A stretch of 32,000 bases of DNA from Candidatus Omnitrophota bacterium (GTDB taxonomy: Bacteria > Omnitrophota > Gorgyraeia > Zapsychrales > Zapsychraceae). The notes under the pieces are model-generated. The model was not told where the DNA came from, did no database searches, and worked only from the letters and a program-made list of their open reading frames with translations. Positions 7,331 to 15,868 of this stretch are shown one piece after another. Numbering within the stretch: position 1 is the stretch's first letter; every line of letters starts with the position of its first letter. Location: the NCBI GenBank assembly GCA_023247445.1, contig JAHFGL010000028.1, positions 1 to 32,000 on the forward strand, read 5' to 3'. The position numbers and the translations under genes were made by a program.

Positions 7331-7714
7331 ATGCGATTAATAAATTTTTCAAAATGGATTTTTCTTTTTACCGGTTTAGCCTTAGTCTATATTCATATGC
7401 AAATGGAGATTATCGATTTGGCTTATCGAGCAAAATTTAAAGAGAAATTAATTAAAAAATTAATTGAGAAGAATAGCACCGTTAACTCTAGAATTTTGGC
7501 ATTAAAATCTTCTAATAACCTTGGCGTTAAAATGTTAGCCGAAGATAGAGGCATGGAATTTGGTGGGTCAAAAAATATTGTTCGAGCAACAACACCCCTG
7601 AAGACGACCGTTCGTCCACAATTAAGCAAGAGATCAGATACGGGTAATAGTTCTAATCCCCTTTTAAGTTTACTCTCAGGCAGCGCTCAAGCAGAAGCTA
7701 AAACAGGCGAATAA
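7331..7714 (+). CDS. ftsL: FtsL-like cell division protein
   Basis: A 127-residue single-pass membrane protein. A short cytoplasmic start (MRLINFSKW) is followed by a transmembrane segment at about 9-24, then a Lys/Glu/Leu-rich helical segment (about 36-75) ending in the EDRGMEF-like element that resembles the A-x-x-x-GM region of FtsL proteins. A low-complexity tail follows (Thr/Ser/Ala rich, 85-127). FtsL acts with FtsB and FtsQ to activate FtsW-FtsI at the septum. Sequence identity in this family is low, so the call relies mainly on topology and on position between rsmH and ftsI. The ATG immediately follows the rsmH stop, with GAGGA at 7321-7325 as ribosome binding site. Confidence 0.75.
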   Translation: MRLINFSKWIFLFTGLALVYIHMQMEIIDLAYRAKFKEKLIKKLIEKNSTVNSRILALKSSNNLGVKMLAEDRGMEFGGSKNIVRATTPLKTTVRPQLSKRSDTGNSSNPLLSLLSGSAQAEAKTGE

Positions 7715-7728
7715 TAAAGAAATGAGAA

Positions 7729-9408
7729 GTGTCAATTAGAAAATATAGTGTTAGATTTAGTTTAGTTTTTTTATTTCTTGTTACATGCCTTGTAGCATTT
7801 GTTGTTAAATTGTTTCTTATCCAAGTCTTTCGATCCTCTCATTTAGCCCACCTGGCCGATAAACAACATAGTCAACTTATTGAACTTGAACCCATCCGTG
7901 GAACAATTTATGATCGCAAGTTAAGACCGCTCGCGATTAACATTCCTGTCTTTTCTTTATTTGCCAATCCGCGTACCATGACCGATCATGATAAGGATTT
8001 AGCGGCTCAATATTTATCCCCATTAATTCACGTTGATCAGCAAAATATCCGAGATAATCTTAATAAAGATAAATATTTCGTTTGGCTTCAAAGAAAACTC
8101 CCAATGGAGTTAATAGAAAAGATTAAAGGACTTAAATTAAAAGGATTGGGATTAATTAATGAAAGCAAACGATTCTATCCTAATGGGAGTTTAGCTTCTC
8201 ATGTCATTGGATTTGCGGGAATCGATAATCACGGGTTAGAAGGATTAGAATTATTATATGAGAAAAATCTTAAAGGAGAATCTGGCTGGTCACAGATTCT
8301 TCGCGATGCCAGGCAACGCCAATTATCTATTGAGAAAAGTTATATTCCTCCACGAGATGGATTTCATGTTGTTTTAACAATCGATGAAACGATTCAATAC
8401 TTGGCGGAACGGGCCTTAGAAAAAGCATTTATTAAACATCATGCGAAATCGGCTAGTATTATTGTTATGGATGTTAAAACGGGAGAAATTTTGGCCTTGG
8501 CTAACAGACCGACCTATGATTTGGCACACGCCTCAAGCAGTCCAGCGGAGAATCGAACGAATCGAGCTATTTGCTATGTTTATGAGCCAGGTTCAGTTTT
8601 TAAGATTGTAACAGCCTCAGCCGCTTTAGAAGAAAAAGCATTTGTTGAAACAGATAAAATATATTGTGAAAATGGAGAATACCGAGTGGCTAATCATGTC
8701 CTTCATGATCATGAACGTCATGGGACATTAACGTTTCGTGGGGTCATCGAACAATCTAGCAATATCGGGACAACAAAAATTGCTCAAAAATTAGGCCCGG
8801 CGATAATTTATAAATATGCACAAAAATTTCGATTTGGAATGACAACCGGCATTGATTTACAAGGAGAGGTCCAAGGTGTGTTAAAGGCCCCTTCCCGGTG
8901 GTCCAAAACAACGATCGGTGCTATCCCCATTGGTCATGAAGTAACGGTTACCCCTATTCAATTAGTCGCGGCCCTTAATGCTATTGCTAATGACGGCATT
9001 TATATGCGTCCTTATATTGTCAAATATATTAAAGATAGTCATGATCAAATTATTAAATCTTTTGAACCCCAAGTGGTTGATCGCGTGATTAGTTCTGAAA
9101 CGGCTAAACGAGTTAAAGAAATCTTGGTGGGGGTCGTTGATAATGGAACGGGGAAACAGGCGGCCATTAAAGGAATGCGGATCGCCGGAAAAACAGGAAC
9201 GGCTCAAAAAGTAATCGGTAATGTTTATTCACACGATCAATTTTATGCCACATTTATTGGATTTGCTCCGGCAGATAATCCACGATTAGTTGCGGTGGTC
9301 GTTTTTGATGATCCGCATCCAAGCCATTTTGGTGGAACGGTTGCGGCCCCTGTCTTTAAAGAAGTGTTTGAAAGTGCGTTAAAATATTTAGAGAATTCAG
9401 GATCATAA
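7729..9408 (+). CDS. ftsI: Penicillin-binding protein, FtsI/PBP3-type septal transpeptidase
   Basis: A 559-residue class B penicillin-binding protein that crosslinks septal peptidoglycan with FtsW. The N-terminal signal anchor lies at about 11-33, followed by the pedestal motif EPIRGTIYDRKLRPLAIN (54-71). The transpeptidase domain has all three active-site motifs: SVFK with nucleophile Ser289 (YEPGSVFKIVTA), SSN (343-345) and KTG (488-490, AGKTGTAQ). No PASTA domains follow. The start is GTG 7729; the ATG at 7722 runs into a stop after five codons. The Shine-Dalgarno is weak. It sits between ftsL and murE as in canonical dcw clusters, and its length matches FtsI rather than the longer elongation PBP2. 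Confidence 0.94.
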   Translation: MSIRKYSVRFSLVFLFLVTCLVAFVVKLFLIQVFRSSHLAHLADKQHSQLIELEPIRGTIYDRKLRPLAINIPVFSLFANPRTMTDHDKDLAAQYLSPLIHVDQQNIRDNLNKDKYFVWLQRKLPMELIEKIKGLKLKGLGLINESKRFYPNGSLASHVIGFAGIDNHGLEGLELLYEKNLKGESGWSQILRDARQRQLSIEKSYIPPRDGFHVVLTIDETIQYLAERALEKAFIKHHAKSASIIVMDVKTGEILALANRPTYDLAHASSSPAENRTNRAICYVYEPGSVFKIVTASAALEEKAFVETDKIYCENGEYRVANHVLHDHERHGTLTFRGVIEQSSNIGTTKIAQKLGPAIIYKYAQKFRFGMTTGIDLQGEVQGVLKAPSRWSKTTIGAIPIGHEVTVTPIQLVAALNAIANDGIYMRPYIVKYIKDSHDQIIKSFEPQVVDRVISSETAKRVKEILVGVVDNGTGKQAAIKGMRIAGKTGTAQKVIGNVYSHDQFYATFIGFAPADNPRLVAVVVFDDPHPSHFGGTVAAPVFKEVFESALKYLENSGS

Positions 9409-9427
9409 TTTTGGAGCATAGAATGAC

Positions 9428-10888
9428 ATGATGCGCTTGGGGGAATTATTAAAAGATATTTATAGGGACGTTCAAAATATATCCTATCTCAATTGGGATA
9501 TTCAAGCTATTAGCTGTGATTCTCGTCGGGTTGAGAAAGATAGTTTATTTGTTGCGCTTAAGGGAACAAGTCTAGATGGAGCTAGCTTTATCGAAAGTGC
9601 TATTGATAAAGGCGCTCGCGTTATTGCCGTTGAGCGAAAAACCCAACTAAAAATAATCCACCCTGATGTTTGCTATTTATACGTTGATGATGCCCATCAA
9701 TTTTTGCGTGATCTGGCTAAACGTTTTTATGGAAATCCTTCAGCACTCGTTAAAACTATAGGCGTAACTGGAACCAATGGAAAAACAACTATCACCTATT
9801 TAGTTCAATCGATCTTTGCGCAAACTGGCCAAGAGTGTGCAATTATTGGAACGATCAATTATAAATTAGGAAACAAAACTATTCCTTCAGCAAATACCAC
9901 GCCGGGGCTTCTGGATAATCAACAATTTTTATGTGATTTAACTAAAGAAGGAATCGCTTATTGCGTGATGGAAGTTTCCTCCCATGCGCTCGATCAGGGG
10001 CGGATTGATTTGATTGATTTTAAAACAGCGGTTTTTACTAACTTGACCAGCGATCATCTAGATTATCATAAAACGCGAGAAAATTATTTCTTAGCCAAAT
10101 CTTTGTTATTTAAAAATTTATCAGCTCACGCTGCGGCCGTAATTAATGTTGATGATGAATTTGGTGTCCGATTAACAACGATGACCAAGGCTAAGGTTAT
10201 TACGTACGGCATTAAAAATAATGCTACCTTGCAAGCCAAAGATATTGAGCTTAATTTAAAAGGAACCAGATTTAAATTAATCATCGACAAAAAAGAAATC
10301 AGCATTCAAACAAAGTTATTTGGGATTCATAATGTTTATAATATCCTTGCTGCCATTGGTGTGGCGTATCAAGAAAATATTAGTTTTGAGGTGATTCAAA
10401 AAGGTATTGAGAAGTTGGCCTTTGTTAATGGTCGACTAGAACGGGTTGATTGTGGTCAAGACTTTGCGGTTTTTATTGATTATGCCCATACTGAAGATGC
10501 TTTGATCAATGTCCTGTCAACAATACGTCAAACAAGTAAAGCAAAAATTATTTTGGTCTTTGGTTGTGGCGGTGATCGGGATAAGACTAAACGTCCCAAA
10601 ATGGGGAGTGTCGCTTGCGCTATGGCAGACTTCTCTATTATAACCAGCGACAACCCACGCAGTGAAGATCCCGAAATGATCATCAAAGAAATTGTTCAAG
10701 GATTTAAGAAGAATAATTATACTGTTGTTGTCAACCGCGAAGAAGCCATTGATAAGGCTTTAAAGATGGCGACCTCAGGCGATATCGTTCTTATCGCCGG
10801 CAAAGGCCATGAAACCTACCAAATTTTTAAAGATAAAACAATTCATTTTGATGAACGCGAAGTCGTTCGTAAAATTCTGGCATGTTAA
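9428..10888 (+). CDS. murE: UDP-MurNAc-tripeptide synthetase MurE (meso-diaminopimelate-adding)
   Basis: A 486-residue cytoplasmic ATP-dependent ligase that adds the third residue to UDP-MurNAc-L-Ala-D-Glu. The ATP loop is GVTGTNGKTTITYL (112-125); YFLAKSLLF contains Lys224, which should be the carbamylated lysine. The motif SDNPRSEDP (407-415) marks enzymes that use meso-diaminopimelate rather than lysine, so mDAP-type peptidoglycan is predicted. The C-terminal GKGHETYQ (458-465) is also family typical. Two ATG codons occur in tandem (9428 and 9431), with GGAG at 9413-9416 as a moderately distant ribosome binding site. The last 7 nt overlap murF, indicating coupled translation. Confidence 0.95.
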   Translation: MMRLGELLKDIYRDVQNISYLNWDIQAISCDSRRVEKDSLFVALKGTSLDGASFIESAIDKGARVIAVERKTQLKIIHPDVCYLYVDDAHQFLRDLAKRFYGNPSALVKTIGVTGTNGKTTITYLVQSIFAQTGQECAIIGTINYKLGNKTIPSANTTPGLLDNQQFLCDLTKEGIAYCVMEVSSHALDQGRIDLIDFKTAVFTNLTSDHLDYHKTRENYFLAKSLLFKNLSAHAAAVINVDDEFGVRLTTMTKAKVITYGIKNNATLQAKDIELNLKGTRFKLIIDKKEISIQTKLFGIHNVYNILAAIGVAYQENISFEVIQKGIEKLAFVNGRLERVDCGQDFAVFIDYAHTEDALINVLSTIRQTSKAKIILVFGCGGDRDKTKRPKMGSVACAMADFSIITSDNPRSEDPEMIIKEIVQGFKKNNYTVVVNREEAIDKALKMATSGDIVLIAGKGHETYQIFKDKTIHFDEREVVRKILAC

Positions 10889-12246
10889 AAATTAAAGAAA
10901 TTTTAAAAGCTACGGGTGGCAAGCTGATTACTGGGAAAGATTCTCTGGTTATTAAACGGGTTTTAATTGATTCGCGCTCGATTCAATCCGGAGATTTATT
11001 TATTGCGATTAAGGGTGAGCGTTTGGATGGACATAAGTTTATCGCACAGGCCATAGAGAAGGGGGCAGCAGCTGTTATCGTATCTCAAAAGATTTCTTGT
11101 CCTGATCACGTCGCGGTTATTTTGGTTAGGGATACAACCAAGGCTTTGGGCGAGATTGCCCATTTTTATCGTGACAAGTTTTCCCTTCCCATTATTGCGA
11201 TTACAGGAAGTGCTGGCAAAACAACGACCAAAGAAATGATTGCCGCGGTTCTTTCCTGCCGATTTAATGTGCTTAAGAATTTTAAAACAGAAAATAATCA
11301 ATTTGGCGTGCCACTCACGTTATTAAAACTTAATAAATCCTACGACGTTGCCGTTGTTGAGTTAGGAACGAATCGTTTTGGTGATATTCCTTGGTTGGCA
11401 AAAATAACTAATCCCACCATCGCAGTTTTTACCAACGTTGGAGAATCTCATCTTGAGCGACTAAAAACTCCAGCTGGTGTATTTCGTGAAAAGTTTCAGA
11501 TGGTTAAATTTATGCCTAAAAGTGGCCGCGTCATTTTTAATGAAGATGATCGCTATTTGAAAAAAATTGCGCAAAAATCTATACCCCAGAAGAAAATTAG
11601 CTATGCTATTAATACAGCTGCTTTATGTAAGGCTTCGGACGTCAAACGTACAGAGCGTAATCAAATTGAATTTAAAGTTAAGGGTAGGAAATTTACTCTT
11701 AACACACCTTTTGCGCACAATGTTTACAATGCCTTAGCCGCCATTAGTTGTGGCCTTATATTTAAAATTAGCCTGCCACAAATGGTCAAGACATTGAGTT
11801 CTTTTGGATTTGCCGATGGTCGTCAAGAAATTAAAAAAATTGGCAAGCTCATGTTGATTAATGACACCTATAATTCGAATCCCGTTTCGCTGCGCAGTGC
11901 CATCGATACGTTAAGTTCTTTAAAAATAGATAGAAGAAAAATTTTGGTTTGTGCCGATATGCTTGAATTGGGCCAACATTCTAAACGACTTCATGCTTTA
12001 ATCGGAGAAAATATTGCCCAATCAACCATTGATGCTGTTTTTACAATGGGCCCTTATGCAAAAGATATTCATTTAGGGATTAGAAAGTTTAAAAACAATA
12101 TTCAAACATATCATGAATCCAATCTTGAGGCGCTTAATCATAGACTGAAAGATTTTTGTCAGCCAGGAGATGTTTTGCTCATTAAAGGATCCCGCGGAAT
12201 GCATCTGGAGAAAACCGTCGAGTTTTTAGAGAAAAATTTTAATTAA
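10882..12246 (+). CDS. murF: UDP-MurNAc-tripeptide--D-Ala-D-Ala ligase MurF
   Basis: A 454-residue Mur ligase that adds D-Ala-D-Ala to UDP-MurNAc-tripeptide, completing the cytoplasmic pentapeptide precursor. The N-terminal substrate domain shows IDSRSIQSGDLFIAIKGERL with DGHKFI, the ATP-binding loop is AITGSAGKTTTKEMI (106-120), and the C-terminal domain contains the MurF-specific INDTYNSNP (Asn327 to Pro334). VELGTNRFGDI and NVGESHLERL are also typical of MurF. Its ATG lies within the end of murE, and mraY follows after a 22-nt gap. Its substrate D-Ala-D-Ala is made by the ddl product encoded later in the cluster. Confidence 0.95.
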   Translation: MLKIKEILKATGGKLITGKDSLVIKRVLIDSRSIQSGDLFIAIKGERLDGHKFIAQAIEKGAAAVIVSQKISCPDHVAVILVRDTTKALGEIAHFYRDKFSLPIIAITGSAGKTTTKEMIAAVLSCRFNVLKNFKTENNQFGVPLTLLKLNKSYDVAVVELGTNRFGDIPWLAKITNPTIAVFTNVGESHLERLKTPAGVFREKFQMVKFMPKSGRVIFNEDDRYLKKIAQKSIPQKKISYAINTAALCKASDVKRTERNQIEFKVKGRKFTLNTPFAHNVYNALAAISCGLIFKISLPQMVKTLSSFGFADGRQEIKKIGKLMLINDTYNSNPVSLRSAIDTLSSLKIDRRKILVCADMLELGQHSKRLHALIGENIAQSTIDAVFTMGPYAKDIHLGIRKFKNNIQTYHESNLEALNHRLKDFCQPGDVLLIKGSRGMHLEKTVEFLEKNFN

Positions 12247-12268
12247 TATAGATTTATAAAGGATCATT

Positions 12269-13360
12269 ATGTTTTACTTTTTATCTAGCTTGCGCAATGA
12301 TTTTTTCGGATTTAATATTTTTAAATACATCACCTTTAGAACAGGGATGGCCGCGATGACGACGTTTCTGTTGTGCATTATTTTCGGACCATTTCTTATT
12401 AAGAAACTAAAGGAAATGAAAATTCGTGAAATTGCTAAAAGAGAGGACTGCCCTGATCTAGATAAATTTCAACATTCAAAAGAAGGAACTCCCACGATGG
12501 GAGGCCTTTTTATTATTGGAAGCATTGTTTTCTCGATTCTGTTGTGGGCTGATTTATCCAATCGATTTGTTCTGTTGACACTATTTACCTGCATTTGGTT
12601 GGCCATTTTAGGTTTTATCGATGATTACGCAAAATTAACAAAGAAGATTAAAGGCAAGCGCGGACTTTCCAAACGAGCAAAATTATTTTGGGAAATTCTT
12701 TTGGGATGTATCGTTGGAGCCTTTATTTACTTTCATTCCGATAATTCAACAAAGTTAGATGTTCCATTTCTAAAGAATTTGATAATCGATTTGGGAATTC
12801 TTTATATCCCCTTTGTGGCCATCATTGTTATCGGCACATCAAATGCAGTTAATTTAACCGATGGATTAGATGGCTTGGCGATTGGTTGTGTTCTTATCGT
12901 CAGCTTAGCCTTAGCGGCATTAAGTTATATCAGCGGTAACATTAATTTCAGTGATTATCTTTTTATTCCATTTGTTGAGGGAGCTGGTGAATTGACCGTT
13001 GTTTGTGCAGCCGTGATCGGTGCAAGCTTGGGATTTTTATGGTTTAATTGTCATCCCGCGACGGTATTTATGGGGGATGTCGGTTCACTACCATTAGGTG
13101 GAACATTAGGGGTCATTGCTGTTCTTATTAAAAAAGAACTTCTTCTTGTTATTTTGGGAGGAATATTTGTTTTGGAAGCTATGTCGGTTATTTTACAAGT
13201 GACATCATTTAAAACCACCGGTAAGCGCATCTTCAAAATGTCTCCGTTTCATCATCATTTACAACTATCCGGTTGGAATGAATCGAAAATAATTATTCGT
13301 TTCTGGATCATCGCGATAATTTTAGCTCTCCTTACTTTAACGACACTCAAATTGCGTTAA
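12269..13360 (+). CDS. mraY: Phospho-N-acetylmuramoyl-pentapeptide transferase MraY
   Basis: A 363-residue polytopic inner-membrane enzyme that transfers phospho-MurNAc-pentapeptide to undecaprenyl phosphate, making lipid I. Catalytic motifs seen are GTPTMGGLF (73-81), FIDDYAKLTKK (117-126, Asp118 and Asp119), NAVNLTDGLDGLAIG (192-206), VFMGDVGSLPLGG (catalytic Asp270) and the HHH motif MSPFHHHLQLSGW. About ten hydrophobic segments fit the family topology. AAAGGA at 12258-12263 provides a good ribosome binding site five bases before ATG 12269. It is separated from murD by four bases. Length is typical for the family. Confidence 0.96.
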   Translation: MFYFLSSLRNDFFGFNIFKYITFRTGMAAMTTFLLCIIFGPFLIKKLKEMKIREIAKREDCPDLDKFQHSKEGTPTMGGLFIIGSIVFSILLWADLSNRFVLLTLFTCIWLAILGFIDDYAKLTKKIKGKRGLSKRAKLFWEILLGCIVGAFIYFHSDNSTKLDVPFLKNLIIDLGILYIPFVAIIVIGTSNAVNLTDGLDGLAIGCVLIVSLALAALSYISGNINFSDYLFIPFVEGAGELTVVCAAVIGASLGFLWFNCHPATVFMGDVGSLPLGGTLGVIAVLIKKELLLVILGGIFVLEAMSVILQVTSFKTTGKRIFKMSPFHHHLQLSGWNESKIIIRFWIIAIILALLTLTTLKLR

Positions 13361-13364
13361 GAAT

Positions 13365-14684
13365 ATGGTTAATTTAAAGAATAAAAAAATAACAATTCTG
13401 GGTGGGAAAAGAAGCGGGATGGCTTTAGCGCGTTTGATCATACGCTTAGGAGGTATCGCTAAAATATCTGAACAGGCCTCAGAGAGTTCTTTGCCTGAAG
13501 ATTTTCGCAATTGGGCGATCGCCCGAAATGTTGCTTTAGAATTTAATGGACATACCCAAGCCTTTATTGAAGAGAGCGATTTGGTTGTTTTGAGTCCTGG
13601 CATTCGATTTAATGCCCCGCCAGTTAAGTGGGCGCATGATAGAGGTATTGCTGTTTTGGGAGAGATTGAATTTGCGGCGCAGTTTTGTAACAAACCCATC
13701 ATTGCCGTCACGGGAAGCAATGGGAAAACAACCGTTGTAACTCTGATTAATAAAGTTTTACAAAAAGCTGGTTATAAATCGTGTTTGTGTGGCAATGTGG
13801 GAATGCCGTTTTCAGAATTTGTTTTGGAATCCAACAAAAAAGATTTCTTTGTTCTTGAGATTAGTTCTTTTCAATTAGAATCTCTGCTTGATTTGAATTC
13901 TTCATTTCGGGGAAATCATAGTAATGGCGTATTGCATTTTCAGGGCTTTAAGCCTTTTATTGCTGTTGTTTTAAATTTTAGTCAGAATCATTTAGATCGG
14001 CACAAAGATTTGGAAGAATATTTTCAGGCTAAAATGAGAATATTTCTTAATCAAACCTCTGAAGATTTTGCCGTCTTAAATTATCAAGATGAGCGGTTAA
14101 AAGAATATTCGTCACAACTTGAATCAAAAGTAATCTTTTTTAATTCAACTCAAAATCAAACGGCCAAAGAGATAAAGAACCCTAATCATTCTGTTGTTAT
14201 TAAAGTAGCCAAGATCTTGGGAATCGAAGAATCTGTTTGCCAGAATGTTTTTACCACATTTGAAGGTGTTGAACATCGCTTAGAGGTGGTACGATCCCTG
14301 GATGGTGTCAAATATATTAACGATTCTAAGGCCACAACCGCAGAGTCAGGGCGGTGGGCATTAAAAAGTATTGACCAGCCTATTGTGATGATCTGTGGTG
14401 GACGAGATAAGAATATTGACTTTACGGTTTTAAAAGATTTGGTTAAATCAAAAGTAAAAAGAATGTTGGTGATTGGTGAAGCCAAGGCAAAACTTTCACA
14501 AGCCTTTGAAGGTGTCGTGCCGGTTGAAGAGTGTAATAGTTTAGAAGATGCTGTTTTGCGGGCAAAAGAAATTGCCCATCAAGGAGATTGTGTTGTTTTG
14601 ACGCCGATGTGCGCGAGCTTTGATATGTTTCTTGATTACGAAGATCGTGGTCGAAAATTTAAAGATATCGTTAACAAACTTTAA
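13365..14684 (+). CDS. murD: UDP-MurNAc-L-alanine--D-glutamate ligase MurD
   Basis: A 439-residue Mur ligase that adds D-Glu to UDP-MurNAc-L-Ala. The N-terminal Rossmann-like domain begins KKITILGGKRSGMALARL; the ATP loop is AVTGSNGKTTVVTL (114-127); EISSFQLES (165-173) and NHLDRH (208-213) flank the active site, and ICGGRDKNIDF and LTPMCASFDMF lie in the C-terminal domain. Two points are odd. Compared with E. coli MurD, about 20 extra residues (roughly 174-194) separate SSFQLE from the next strand, and the usual DHLDRH reads NHLDRH. Frame and downstream motifs remain intact, so the enzyme should be functional. It follows mraY by four bases and precedes ftsW. Confidence 0.94.
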   Translation: MVNLKNKKITILGGKRSGMALARLIIRLGGIAKISEQASESSLPEDFRNWAIARNVALEFNGHTQAFIEESDLVVLSPGIRFNAPPVKWAHDRGIAVLGEIEFAAQFCNKPIIAVTGSNGKTTVVTLINKVLQKAGYKSCLCGNVGMPFSEFVLESNKKDFFVLEISSFQLESLLDLNSSFRGNHSNGVLHFQGFKPFIAVVLNFSQNHLDRHKDLEEYFQAKMRIFLNQTSEDFAVLNYQDERLKEYSSQLESKVIFFNSTQNQTAKEIKNPNHSVVIKVAKILGIEESVCQNVFTTFEGVEHRLEVVRSLDGVKYINDSKATTAESGRWALKSIDQPIVMICGGRDKNIDFTVLKDLVKSKVKRMLVIGEAKAKLSQAFEGVVPVEECNSLEDAVLRAKEIAHQGDCVVLTPMCASFDMFLDYEDRGRKFKDIVNKL

Positions 14685-14703
14685 AAGGTATTCATTTTTA
14701 TTT

Positions 14704-15795
14704 ATGCGTGATATTCGAATTTCGATTGCAACGATTGTGATTCTTTTGATTAGCATTGGGCTGGTGATGATCTATAGCGCCAGTGGCATTTATGCGTTGC
14801 AAGAGATGGGGGACGCTACCTATTTCTTGAATCGTCATTTCATGTTTTTGATTATTGGAAGTTTTGCGACATTTGCCGTCATGAGTTTCGATTATCGTGA
14901 ATTACGTAAATATGTCAAACCACTTCTTGTTATAACGATCATCTTGCTTGTTTTTGTTTTGATCCCGGGCATCGGGAAATCAACTTATGGAGCCCGACGT
15001 TGGTTTAGGGTTGGGCCGATTAACTTTCAACCATCGGAGCTGGCTAAATTAACGGTATTAATTTATACAGCTGATTTTTTGGCACGAAAGAAATCAAAGA
15101 TTGGAAATTTTGTCGAAGGATTTCTTCCCTTAGTGATGATTCTTGGCATAGTTTCACTATTGATTGTCAAGCAGCCGGACTTAGGAAACACAGTCCTTAT
15201 TGCGAGTGTCATGCTCATTATGATGTTTATCGCTGGAGCCAATACCCTACATATTGGAATTTTGGGATTATTATCGTTACCGGTTTTATATTATTTAATC
15301 GCCCGTGTCGCTTATCGTTTAAAAAGAATTATTGCTTTTTTGGATCCCTGGCAAGACAGCCAAGGGATTGGTTTTCAGTTGTCTCAATCACAGATCGCTT
15401 TGGGTTCTGGCGGTTTATTAGGCGTTGGGCTCGGTCATAGCGTTCAAAAATTATTTTTTCTTCCCGCCGCACATACGGATTTCATTTTATCGATTATTGG
15501 GGAAGAGTTTGGATTAGTCGGAACGGTTTCGGTTGTTTTATTATTTGCGGCTTTCATTTGGCAGGGAGCACGTATTGCCAAACGTACAACGGATCCTTTT
15601 GGCTATTATTTAGCGATTGGTATCGTGGCGATGCTAGGTCTTCAGGCGGTGGTTAATATTGGTGTGAGTATTGGTGCTTTTCCGACGAAAGGATTGCCAC
15701 TTCCTTTTATTAGTTACGGTGGATCGGCTTTGATTTTTAATTTGGTAGCGGTGGGTCTCCTTCTTAATATTTCTCGTATTCAGGATCTGCATTGA
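14704..15795 (+). CDS. ftsW: Septal peptidoglycan polymerase FtsW (SEDS family)
   Basis: A 363-residue polytopic SEDS glycosyltransferase that polymerises lipid II at the septum with FtsI. The start ATG 14704 gives MRDIRISIATIVILLISIGLV; an upstream in-frame ATG at 14620 would read the end of murD in another frame. Typical motifs are VMIYSASG, STYGARRWFRVGPINFQPSE followed by LAK, KQPDLGNTVLI, SQIALGSGGLLGVGLGHS and the terminal PFISYGGSALIFNLVAVGLL. The N-terminal MIYSAS and the GLPLPFISYGGS motif fit FtsW and RodA alike, but the dcw position between murD and murG supports FtsW. The Shine-Dalgarno is weak. A perfect inverted repeat spans its stop codon region. Confidence 0.93.
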   Translation: MRDIRISIATIVILLISIGLVMIYSASGIYALQEMGDATYFLNRHFMFLIIGSFATFAVMSFDYRELRKYVKPLLVITIILLVFVLIPGIGKSTYGARRWFRVGPINFQPSELAKLTVLIYTADFLARKKSKIGNFVEGFLPLVMILGIVSLLIVKQPDLGNTVLIASVMLIMMFIAGANTLHIGILGLLSLPVLYYLIARVAYRLKRIIAFLDPWQDSQGIGFQLSQSQIALGSGGLLGVGLGHSVQKLFFLPAAHTDFILSIIGEEFGLVGTVSVVLLFAAFIWQGARIAKRTTDPFGYYLAIGIVAMLGLQAVVNIGVSIGAFPTKGLPLPFISYGGSALIFNLVAVGLLLNISRIQDLH

Positions 15796-15823
15796 CCTAC
15801 TAGAAATAACAGAAGGTCAATGC
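15789..15823. repeat. Perfect 10-bp inverted repeat at the ftsW-murG junction
   Basis: GCATTGACCT (15789-15798) pairs exactly with AGGTCAATGC (15814-15823) across a 15-base loop. The left arm covers the last ftsW codons and the TGA stop. No T tract follows, so a standard intrinsic terminator is unlikely; an mRNA stem that protects or attenuates the transcript is possible. A second small stem (GAAGG with CCTTC, 15812-15831) would compete with it. Confidence 0.6.
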
Positions 15824-15868
15824 TGGCCTTCGCGTTGATGAAAATTCTGGAAATTGAGTCGATTATTT

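Noticed and set aside
13980-14000. Asp-to-Asn change in MurD NHLDRH as a loss of function
   Set aside because: The adjacent His, the LDRH segment and all other motifs are kept, and I believe NHLDRH occurs in other bacterial MurDs, so this alone is weak evidence.
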